The position numbers and the translations under genes were made by a program. A stretch of 12,941 nucleotides of DNA from CAYPUG01 sp964413905 (GTDB lineage Bacteria > Chloroflexota > Anaerolineae > JAADDB01), in NCBI GenBank assembly GCA_964413905.1, contig CAYPUG010000076.1:1-12941 (forward strand). The letters run 5' to 3'. A model generated the notes under the pieces. It did no database searches. It saw only the letters and a program-made list of their open reading frames with translations, and had not been told where the DNA came from. Positions 7,481 to 12,941 of the stretch are shown piece by piece; positions within the stretch are counted from its first letter, which is position 1, and the number at the start of each line of letters is the position of its first letter.

Positions 7481-7573
7481 GACACGAAATAGGGTAGGTA
7501 TCCCGAAAAGGAAACGCGCCGGTTGACCAAAACACGATGTGTCAAGCAGACCCCCGGAGCAGACTCGAACTTT

Positions 7574-7612
7574 TTGTATGATGTACATGCCCCAGGTAAC
7601 ATACCTTATAAC
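7574..7612 (+). promoter_or_regulatory. Candidate promoter/operator of the toxin-antitoxin module
   Basis: This AT-rich stretch lies 44-82 bases before the antitoxin start. TTGTAT (7574-7579), a 17-base gap and TAACAT (7597-7602) make one possible promoter; TATAAC (7607-7612) is another possible -10 box. The 8-base palindrome ATGTACAT (7581-7588) and GGTA-ACA-TACC (7595-7605) fall within it and could bind an autorepressor, as is common for antitoxins. None of these is certain. Confidence 0.3.
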
Positions 7613-7655
7613 AGTCAATCAGAGGATACGAAGTAAAGAAAGGGAAAGTCGTAAA

Positions 7656-7928
7656 ATGAAGCGAGAGATCACGGTGCGTATTCCGGAAGAACTTCTATCC
7701 GGCTTAAACGATATGCGTCCCGAGGAATGGGAAGATATCGTGAGGCTAGGATTACGGCAATACAAAATTGAGCGCGCGTTGGCTATGTATCGGGCAGGGA
7801 AGGGCTCTTTAGGTTATGTCGCTGAGCTCATGGGGCTCTCCAAACGAGAGTTAATTCAGGCAGCCCGAGCACGCGGTATTGAACCTGAATTTGACGAAGA
7901 GATGGTACAAGAAGAGTTGGCCGCATGA
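7656..7928 (+). CDS. UPF0175 family protein, probable antitoxin
   Basis: This 90-residue protein resembles the UPF0175 family, small proteins often encoded directly upstream of DUF3368 PIN-like proteins and treated as their antitoxins. Residues 1-15 (KREITVRIPEELL) look like the beta strand and helix of a short DNA-binding or dimerisation region. Residues about 50-75 (GYVAELMGLSKRELIQAARARGI) form a helix-turn-helix-like segment, which fits autoregulation. The acidic tail, EFDEEMVQEE, could contact the toxin. The start is ATG 7656, with a weak AGGGA at 7641-7645. The frame is open upstream to a GTG at 7539, but those codons lack family resemblance and cover the promoter-like region. The stop overlaps the next start as ATGA (7925-7928), a sign of translational coupling. 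The function is inferred from the pairing. Confidence 0.8.
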   Translation: MKREITVRIPEELLSGLNDMRPEEWEDIVRLGLRQYKIERALAMYRAGKGSLGYVAELMGLSKRELIQAARARGIEPEFDEEMVQEELAA

Positions 7929-8452
7929 GCCCCTTTCAACATGTGGTTTCAAATGCCGGCCCTCTGATGGTGCTGGCTAAACTCCACATCCTTTACCTCT
8001 TGGTGGATTTATACGAAACCATGCATATCCCCACGTCTGTGTATCAGAAAGTCGTTATTCAAGGGTTACGTTATGGATACGAAGACGCTTTAACTTTGCG
8101 ACAATTTCTACAGGAAGTTGGATGGTCCCCCGAAAACGTTTCCAATGACAACTTACCCCCTTTATTGCGTGATGCGCATCTGGACCAAGGTGAACGTGAT
8201 GCGTTAACCTTAGCTTTGCAGTTGAAACATAGCCTTGTTCTCATGGATGAAAGACAAGGACGTCTTGTAGCCCGTCAATTAGGCTTGCCCGTGCGAGGCT
8301 CTGTAGGCATCCTGGTACAATCCTATCGTCACGGGATACTCACAGAAAGACACCTTCGATGGTACTTGAAGGAAATAGAAGAACGTTCAGACATTTGGAT
8401 CAATCCTCGCTTAGTGCGGCGTGTACGAGAGGAGATCTTCGGAGACAAATAA
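7925..8452 (+). CDS. DUF3368 PIN-like protein, probable toxin
   Basis: This 175-residue protein matches the DUF3368 branch of PIN-like nucleases, related to VapC toxins that cut RNA. Matching blocks are VVSNAGPLMVLAKL (7-20), IPTSVYQKVV (35-44), LDQGERDALTLAL (86-98) and LVLMDERQGRLVARQLGLPV (104-123), then GSVGILV. Of the four acidic positions expected in an active PIN site, E90 and D108 are present. The first is N10 (Asn is common in DUF3368) and the second is K42 where Glu is usual. Catalytic activity is therefore uncertain. The gene overlaps the UPF0175 gene by 4 bases and its stop lies 9 bases from the end of mutL, which is transcribed towards it. Two 60-base stretches counted by hand (from 7981 and 8041) are 45% and 40% G+C, against 65% for one in the MttB-like gene (from 6841), consistent with acquisition by transfer. 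Confidence 0.82.
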   Translation: MSPFQHVVSNAGPLMVLAKLHILYLLVDLYETMHIPTSVYQKVVIQGLRYGYEDALTLRQFLQEVGWSPENVSNDNLPPLLRDAHLDQGERDALTLALQLKHSLVLMDERQGRLVARQLGLPVRGSVGILVQSYRHGILTERHLRWYLKEIEERSDIWINPRLVRRVREEIFGDK

Positions 8453-8461
8453 ATATTCTTC

Positions 8462-10135
8462 CTATCGCCGCTGAAACCGGCGTTCGATTTCTTCCCGGGT
8501 GAGGGTGATGTAGGCCGGTCGGCCGTGAGGACAGGTGGCCGGAGACCAGGTCTGCCAGAGCGCGTCCAGCAGGGCTTGTTGTTCCTCGGGGCTGAGAATG
8601 TCCCCCGCTTTGATGGCGGTGAAGCACGCGAGTTTGCTCGCCAACCGTTCCCGTAGAGCATCCGGGCTCAGATGGCTGTACGTGTGCGCCTCCTCCATCA
8701 GCGCATTAATAAGCCCGCGCGCGGTCTCCGCCCGAACCAGTGAGGGGTTCGCGTCCACCAGGGCCCGAGGCAACGCGCGCAGGATAAACGCGTTCGCGCC
8801 AAAGGGCTCCAGGTGGACGTGCAATTCCGCCAGGGTGGACACCAGGCTCATCAGGTGATCCGCGTCGCGAGGCGCCAGGTGGACCGTGACCGCGGTGGGC
8901 AGGTCCACAGCTTCCTGAGACGCGGCCAACACCTGCTCAAAGAGCACCTGCTCGTGGGCCGCGTGCTGGTCCACCAGGATGATCGAATCCTCATCCTGGG
9001 CCAAGATATACGCGTTCCCCCACTGCGCCAGCGCCCGCGGCGTCCCCGTCGTGTACGTCGCCCTCCCCTCGGCCACGTGCGCGGCGCCAGGCAAAACATC
9101 CGCTTCCTCCTGGAAAGGCCACGCGGCCGCCTCGTCCGTCACAGGGAAGGGCTCCAACGCGCGCTCCACCGCCTGGCCCAGCGCCCAGTACACGGACCGC
9201 TCCTGGGCAAAACGGACTTCTGCCTTGCGGGGATGGACGTTCACATCCACAAAGCGCGGGTCCAGGGATATATCCACCACGGCCACGGGTTTGCGTCCCG
9301 GAGGCAGCCGTCCCGCGTAGGGACGTTCCAGGATCACTGCCAGCAATCCCGAACGCACCGGCCGACGGTTCACCGTGAAGAACTGACCGCTGCGGTTGGC
9401 GCGGCTGATCTGGGGCGAAGAGATCCAGCCGTGGACGCGAAGATCTCCCGCGTCCCAGGAGATCTCCACCAAGTTATCCGCCACCTCCCGTCCCAACACC
9501 TGACCGATGCGCTGGACCGCATCTCCTTTGGGTAGGGCGAGTACCTGGCGGTTGTTGATCACCAGGCGGAACGCGACTTCGGGGAACGCGAGCGCGTAGC
9601 GGATGACCGTCTGGTGGACCAGTTCTGCCTCGCGCAAAGGGGATTTCAGGAACTTGCGTCGTGCCGGCACGCGCGCGAACAGACCCCGCACCGTCACCCG
9701 CGTGCCCACAGGAGACGCGGCTGGCTCCACCGTCACCTCTCCTCCCCAGGCGGATCTCACCCGCACCCCCTGGACCTGGTCGGCCGTGCGGGTGAGCACT
9801 TCCACATCGGCTACGGCAGATATCGCGGCGAGAGCCTCCCCGCGAAACCCGAACGTGTGGATACGGCGCAGGTCCTCAAGTCCCTGGATTTTGCTCGTCG
9901 CGAAACGCTCGAACACCAGGGGCGCGTCCTCTGGAGGAATGCCCACACCATCGTCCGCGATCCGGATGAGGCTCATGCCCCCGTCCCGGATCTCCACGCT
10001 GATCGCGGTCGCGCCCGCGTCCAGCGCGTTCTCGATCAACTCCTTGACCACCGACGCGGGGCGTTCCACCACCTCGCCCGCAGCAATCTGTTGAGCCACT
10101 TCCGGCGGTAACACACGAATACGCTGCTGTCTCAT
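8462..10135 (-). CDS. mutL: DNA mismatch repair protein MutL with endonuclease motif
   Basis: MutL links mismatch recognition by MutS to strand removal. This 557-residue protein has the N-terminal GHKL ATPase: ENALDAGA (E35, N36), DDGVGI (D61-I66), ATSKI (79-83) and FGFRGEAL (95-102). The C-terminal dimerisation half carries DQHAAHE (389-395) with E400, ACFTAIKA, and CPHGRP (535-540), ending in FQRR. The DQHA(x)2E(x)4E and CPHGRP motifs mark the nicking type found in bacteria without MutH, so it should cut the new strand itself. The total length is below the usual 600-650, leaving a short linker between the halves. Two ATGs, at 10138 and 10135, compete; AAGG (10144-10141) sits better for the second. 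An in-frame start at 10183 would add 16 non-family residues and is rejected. The gene diverges from the nifU-like operon and converges with the toxin gene. Confidence 0.95.
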   Translation of the reverse strand: MRQQRIRVLPPEVAQQIAAGEVVERPASVVKELIENALDAGATAISVEIRDGGMSLIRIADDGVGIPPEDAPLVFERFATSKIQGLEDLRRIHTFGFRGEALAAISAVADVEVLTRTADQVQGVRVRSAWGGEVTVEPAASPVGTRVTVRGLFARVPARRKFLKSPLREAELVHQTVIRYALAFPEVAFRLVINNRQVLALPKGDAVQRIGQVLGREVADNLVEISWDAGDLRVHGWISSPQISRANRSGQFFTVNRRPVRSGLLAVILERPYAGRLPPGRKPVAVVDISLDPRFVDVNVHPRKAEVRFAQERSVYWALGQAVERALEPFPVTDEAAAWPFQEEADVLPGAAHVAEGRATYTTGTPRALAQWGNAYILAQDEDSIILVDQHAAHEQVLFEQVLAASQEAVDLPTAVTVHLAPRDADHLMSLVSTLAELHVHLEPFGANAFILRALPRALVDANPSLVRAETARGLINALMEEAHTYSHLSPDALRERLASKLACFTAIKAGDILSPEEQQALLDALWQTWSPATCPHGRPAYITLTREEIERRFQRR

Positions 10136-10197
10136 CATTTCCTTATATCGAAGCACATGATTGACAAAACTCTGCAAATGCACCTTGGCTTAGAGCC

Positions 10198-10227
10198 ATT
10201 GTACCCCTTCAGCCCCTTCGCGAAAAG
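10198..10227 (-). promoter_or_regulatory. Candidate mutL promoter
   Basis: Read on the minus strand, TACAAT (10203-10198) matches a -10 box with one change. An 18-base gap separates it from CTTTTC (10227-10222), a weak -35. The transcript would begin near 10191, about 55 bases before the mutL start. The -10 box is good and the -35 is poor. Confidence 0.4.
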
Positions 10228-10249
10228 TTTCTCCTCCGCCCCCTTTTCG
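10221..10249. repeat. Inverted repeat between the divergent mutL and nifU-like promoters
   Basis: CGAAAAG (10221-10227) and CTTTTCG (10243-10249) are exact reverse complements 15 bases apart. The 8-base palindrome TTCGCGAA (10217-10224) overlaps the left arm. The arms lie on or beside the candidate -35 and -10 boxes of both promoters, so the site could be an operator. It could also be chance in a short G+C-rich gap. Confidence 0.35.
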
Positions 10250-10256
10250 GTAAAAT
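10228..10256 (+). promoter_or_regulatory. Candidate promoter of the nifU-like/rsmG/recF operon
   Basis: TAAAAT at 10251-10256 is a fair -10 box, 17 bases after TTTCTC (10228-10233), which directly abuts the candidate mutL -35 box. A transcript from about 10263 would have a leader of roughly 67 bases before the ATG at 10330. Confidence 0.4.
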
Positions 10257-10329
10257 GACCTAGAGAAAGAGAAGGACAGTCGCAGAGTTCCGTCAGTCAA
10301 TCAACACGGCTCACACCAGGAGGATACAC

Positions 10330-10614
10330 ATGCCCAGATTGATCGGGGGAGCGAAGCCGGGATCGCGCAACATTCCCGAAGACGCACCGCTGGAAGAAAA
10401 GGTAGCCGCACTGATCGAGGCCCTGGACGGGTACATCGAAGCGTACCACGGCGGTGCAGTCGAACTGGTGGGATTTGACGGCAAATGTGTGAAGGTCCGC
10501 TTTGGCGGCGCGTGCAAGGGATGTCCCCAACTGGAGGCCACCCTGCACGGCTGGATCGAGGGGACGCTGAAGGAATTCTTCCCTGAGATTGAGTGTGTGA
10601 CACGGGTGGACTGA
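10330..10614 (+). CDS. NifU C-terminal domain-like Fe-S scaffold/carrier protein
   Basis: This 94-residue protein is a stand-alone NifU C-terminal (Nfu) domain. Nfu proteins hold a 4Fe-4S cluster between the CxxC cysteines of two subunits and pass it to client enzymes in the cytoplasm. The signature GACKGCPQLEATL gives C62 and C65. It is preceded by VELVGFDGKCVKVRFGG and followed by the helix ending in IEGTLKEFFPEI. About 18 extra residues (MPRLIGGAKPGSRNIPED) lead the domain and look disordered. AGGAGG at 10318-10323, six bases before the ATG, fixes the start. The stop overlaps the rsmG start (TGATG at 10612-10616), so the two are translationally coupled. It heads the operon. A general Fe-S role is likely; a specific client is not visible. 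Confidence 0.9.
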   Translation: MPRLIGGAKPGSRNIPEDAPLEEKVAALIEALDGYIEAYHGGAVELVGFDGKCVKVRFGGACKGCPQLEATLHGWIEGTLKEFFPEIECVTRVD

Positions 10615-11417
10615 TGAAGGTGCGGAACGTGGACGTGGGGGAGATGGACATCCTGCGCGAGGGCGCGCGGGCTCTGGGCATCCCCCTTAACGAAGAGCAA
10701 CTCCACCGGTTCGCGCGCTTTTACACGCTCCTGCGGGACTGGAACGAACGCATGAATTTGACGCGAATCGTGGACCCTGAGGACGTGCAGCGCAAGCACT
10801 TTCTGGATTCCCTGGCCCCCTTGCCCGTTCTGGCAGAGGAGGTGGCCCGACAGGATGAGGAGGCGGGCGCGGCGCCCATTTTGGACCCCATCCCTCATCT
10901 ACTGAACAAGCCCTGGCGCGCGGTGGACATCGGCGCGGGCGCGGGATTGCCCGGTCTGGCCCTCAAGATCGTGTGGCCGCGGCTGCGCTTGACATTGCTG
11001 GACGCGACCCTCAAGAAGGTACGATTTATGAACGAGGCGATTCTGCGCCTGGGCCTCTCCCACGCGGTGGCCGTGCACGGCCGGGCCGAGGAGATGGGCC
11101 GCGATCCGGGGTTCCGCGAGCAGTTTGATTTGGTACTCGCACGCGGGTTGGCTGCCATGGCCACACTGGCCGAGTACACCCTGCCCTTTGCTCGCGTTGG
11201 CGGGTGGGTGCTCGCGTACAAGGGCCCCCGAGGCCCCGAGGAGATGGCGTCCGCGTTTCGGGCCGTCGAGACGCTGGGAGGCTATGTGGAGCGAGTGGCC
11301 CCTGTATTCGTTCCGGGCCTGAGCGAACGCCGTTTTGCCATCCTCATCCGCAAGGTGGAACACACCCCGTATCCCTATCCGCGCGGCCGCGGGTTGCCGC
11401 GCAAACGACCGCTGTGA
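10614..11417 (+). CDS. rsmG: 16S rRNA (guanine-527-N7)-methyltransferase RsmG
   Basis: RsmG uses S-adenosylmethionine to methylate N7 of G527 in 16S rRNA; its loss gives low-level streptomycin resistance in other bacteria. The family signature LLRDWNERMNLTRI is at residues 39-52 and HFLDSLAPL follows. The SAM-binding loop is DIGAGAGLPG (105-114), then LLDATLKKVRFM and FDLVLARGLA (Arg-Gly in the usual place). GGWVLAYKGPRGPEE closes the fold. At 267 residues it is longer than the common 210-240. The extra length comes from about 25 residues between the signature and the SAM loop (VARQDEEAGAAPILDPIPH) and a basic C-terminal tail. ATG 10614 overlaps the nifU-like stop and is the chosen start; a GTG at 10593 would lengthen the overlap without adding family sequence. 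The ATG at 10644 is possible but would waste the overlap. Confidence 0.95.
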   Translation: MKVRNVDVGEMDILREGARALGIPLNEEQLHRFARFYTLLRDWNERMNLTRIVDPEDVQRKHFLDSLAPLPVLAEEVARQDEEAGAAPILDPIPHLLNKPWRAVDIGAGAGLPGLALKIVWPRLRLTLLDATLKKVRFMNEAILRLGLSHAVAVHGRAEEMGRDPGFREQFDLVLARGLAAMATLAEYTLPFARVGGWVLAYKGPRGPEEMASAFRAVETLGGYVERVAPVFVPGLSERRFAILIRKVEHTPYPYPRGRGLPRKRPL

Positions 11418-11419
11418 CC

Positions 11420-12652
11420 ATGTTCTTACATCACCTGTCGCTGAAAAATTTCCGCAATTACCTGCGCCTGGAGTTGACCCTCCCCCCAGGCACCACGGTG
11501 ATCCAGGGGCGGAACGCGCAGGGCAAGACCAATTTGCTGGAGGCCATCACCTTTCTCGCCACCAGCAAATCCCTACGCGCGCTCAGCGACCGGGAACTGG
11601 TCCACTGGATGGCTTTGGAACAGGAGCCCATTCCCTTCGCGGAGGTGAGCGGCGAGATTCAACACAACGGAATGGTCACCCGAGTGCGCATTGTGCTCAC
11701 CCAGCAGGGCGGGCGGGGTAGTGGCTCGGGATTCCGTAAGGCGGTGACTATTAACGGGGTGCGCAAGCGGGCCCTGGACCTGCTGGGGATTCTGCCGGTG
11801 GTGGTGTTCATGCCCGAGGATATCAACCTGGTAGCCGGTGCGCCGTCGGTACGACGACGGTATCTGAATCTTCTCCTTTGCCAGATGGACCGGGAATACT
11901 GCCAACATTTGGACGCGTACAACAAGGTGGTGACCCGGCGTAACGCGCAGTTGCGATCCCTGCAGGGAAAGCGGTTTGACGAGGCGCTTCTCGAGTACTG
12001 GGATGAAGCGTTGTTGGATCACGGCGCGTACATCATGCACAAGCGCCAGGAGGCCATCGCGCGACTGGACATGTTGGCGCGGGAGCACCACCATCGCCTG
12101 GCATCCCGCCAAGGGCGGCTTCGGGTGGAGTACGCGCCCGCGCTGGACCTGTCCGAAGGGGCCGCGCCCGTCCCGCGGGAGCAGTTGGCTCTGGCCTTGC
12201 ACGAGCGCCCGGTCGCGTACACGCCCCAACCCGTGTGGCCCATTTCCCGCCTGCGCAAGCGGTTCGCCGAGGCTCTGACCCGCCTGCGTCGCCAGGAGGT
12301 GGAAGCGGGCATGAGCCTGGTCGGGCCCCATCGGGATGACATGGTGTTCTTCATCGACGGCCGGGATGTGCGCACGTATGGATCACGGGGGCAGCAGCGC
12401 ACCACCGCGCTGGCCATCAAACTGGCGGAAGTGCAGTTGCTGGAGGAAACGCTGGGTGCGTCTCCACTGCTCTTACTGGATGATGTCATGTCGGAACTGG
12501 ACGAAGAGCGACGGCGGCGGGTGTTGGAGGTGGTGGCCGCGGTGCCTCAGGCCATCCTCACCACCACCGATTGGTCGGACTTTTCTGAGGACTTTCTGGC
12601 CGCGGCCCACTGCCTGGAAGTAGAAGGCGGGGTCATACGGCCACGAAGTTAA
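11420..12652 (+). CDS. recF: DNA replication and repair protein RecF
   Basis: RecF is an ABC/SMC-like ATPase that, with RecO and RecR, helps load RecA at single-strand gaps. The 410-residue protein begins with LSLKNFRNY. Walker A is GRNAQGKT (30-37), followed by NLLEAITFLATSKSLR. FMPEDINLV and GAPSVRRRYLN are typical of the mid-region. The signature is GSRGQQRTTALAIKLAEVQ and Walker B is LLLLDDVMSELD (D354, D355). Length and motifs are complete. The start is ATG 11420, two bases after the rsmG stop; a GTG two codons earlier (11414) would overlap that stop and cannot be excluded. recF often lies with dnaA and dnaN; here it is the third gene behind the nifU-like gene and rsmG. In-frame codons upstream to 11204 lie inside rsmG and are rejected. 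Confidence 0.97.
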   Translation: MFLHHLSLKNFRNYLRLELTLPPGTTVIQGRNAQGKTNLLEAITFLATSKSLRALSDRELVHWMALEQEPIPFAEVSGEIQHNGMVTRVRIVLTQQGGRGSGSGFRKAVTINGVRKRALDLLGILPVVVFMPEDINLVAGAPSVRRRYLNLLLCQMDREYCQHLDAYNKVVTRRNAQLRSLQGKRFDEALLEYWDEALLDHGAYIMHKRQEAIARLDMLAREHHHRLASRQGRLRVEYAPALDLSEGAAPVPREQLALALHERPVAYTPQPVWPISRLRKRFAEALTRLRRQEVEAGMSLVGPHRDDMVFFIDGRDVRTYGSRGQQRTTALAIKLAEVQLLEETLGASPLLLLDDVMSELDEERRRRVLEVVAAVPQAILTTTDWSDFSEDFLAAAHCLEVEGGVIRPRS

Positions 12653-12701
12653 GGGCCGCATCCCCCCACCGAAGTATGCCCTTCGATCCAAAATCGCCCT
12701 C

Positions 12702-12941
12702 TTACGAGGCTTCTTTGCTCTTCACCAGAATGGTCCACGTGCCCCGCTGGACGACTTCGTCCTTTTGGTTGACGATTTGAACTTTCAGGGTGACCAGTCC
12801 ACCGCCCAGGCGCTTCATGGGCTTCTTCTCCGCGATTTCCCCGCGCACGCGCACGGTGTCGCCGATGAACACAGGGCGGCGGAAGGACCATTCCAGGCTC
12901 ATAAAGGCTTCCACCGTGCCCTCCAGGAAGCCCAACCGCAT
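12702..12941 (-). CDS. MaoC-like hydratase family protein (3' part, cut by window edge)
   Basis: The minus-strand frame from the right edge to the TAA at 12704-12702 gives 79 residues of a hot-dog fold protein. Seen are GTVEAFMSLEWSFRRPVFIG, then GDTVRVRGEIAEKKPMKR and VQIVNQKDEVVQRGTWTILV, which match the C-terminal half of MaoC-like (R)-specific enoyl-CoA hydratases and related dehydratases. These act on acyl-CoA thioesters in fatty acid, PHA or mesaconyl-type pathways. The catalytic Asp/His part lies further upstream, outside the window, so activity cannot be judged. The methionine at 12941-12939 sits at the edge and is probably internal, since full-length members are about 130-170 residues. 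The gene converges with recF; the 49 bases between them hold no clear terminator. Confidence 0.82.
   Translation of the reverse strand: MRLGFLEGTVEAFMSLEWSFRRPVFIGDTVRVRGEIAEKKPMKRLGGGLVTLKVQIVNQKDEVVQRGTWTILVKSKEAS

Noticed and set aside
7523..7545. Possible hairpin (TTGAC...GTCAA, or ACAC-GAT-GTGT) as terminator of the MttB-like gene
   Set aside because: Arms are only 4-5 bases, mutually exclusive in part, and no T-run follows.
8813..9535. Plus-strand open frame of 240 codons inside mutL
   Set aside because: It is antisense to conserved MutL regions and Arg/His/Gln-rich, typical of a shadow frame in GC-rich DNA.
11573..12331. Minus-strand open frame of 252 codons inside recF
   Set aside because: It is antisense to RecF motifs and carries no recognisable domain.
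12653..12701. Bidirectional terminator between recF and the MaoC-like gene
   Set aside because: No inverted repeat of useful length and no T-run were found in the 49 bases.

Overview
The window is bacterial chromosome with about a dozen genes, nearly all housekeeping or enzyme genes. The protein families (a pyruvoyl-type arginine decarboxylase, a LysM-repeat L,D-transpeptidase, a MttB-like methyltransferase without pyrrolysine, and a UPF0175/DUF3368 pair) and the GC-rich coding style suggest a member of the Chloroflexota, perhaps Anaerolineae-like. That placement comes from family recognition alone, not from a search.

Left part (1-1936): the 5' two thirds of a pyruvoyl-dependent arginine decarboxylase gene points left off the window edge. 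Diverging from it is a membrane site-2 protease (RseP/M50) gene, followed within 10 bases by a small cupin gene. A long hairpin lies behind the cupin.

Centre (2058-7480): leuS encodes a complete leucyl-tRNA synthetase and ends at a strong 19-bp hairpin. Next comes a two-gene unit: a secreted three-LysM L,D-transpeptidase, then a MttB-superfamily methyltransferase 12 bases behind it.

Accessory insert (7481-8452): a lower-GC module holds a UPF0175 antitoxin-like gene overlapping a DUF3368 PIN-like toxin gene by 4 bases. It converges on mutL with only 9 bases between the stop codons. This is the only clearly mobile-type cargo in the window.

Right part (8462-12941): mutL (minus) and a nifU-like/rsmG/recF operon (plus) diverge from a shared regulatory region of about 190 bases that holds candidate back-to-back promoters around an inverted repeat. 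The operon genes overlap or lie 2 bases apart, linking Fe-S assembly, 16S rRNA methylation and recombinational repair. A MaoC-like hydratase-family gene, cut by the right edge, converges on recF.

I saw no rRNA, tRNA, CRISPR array or insertion sequence. No gap between genes exceeds 300 bases. I did not find a clear new system. The most notable points are the PIN-like toxin with two atypical acidic positions, the Tyr-for-His change in the L,D-transpeptidase active-site motif, and the isolated MttB-like gene placed next to a cell-wall enzyme.
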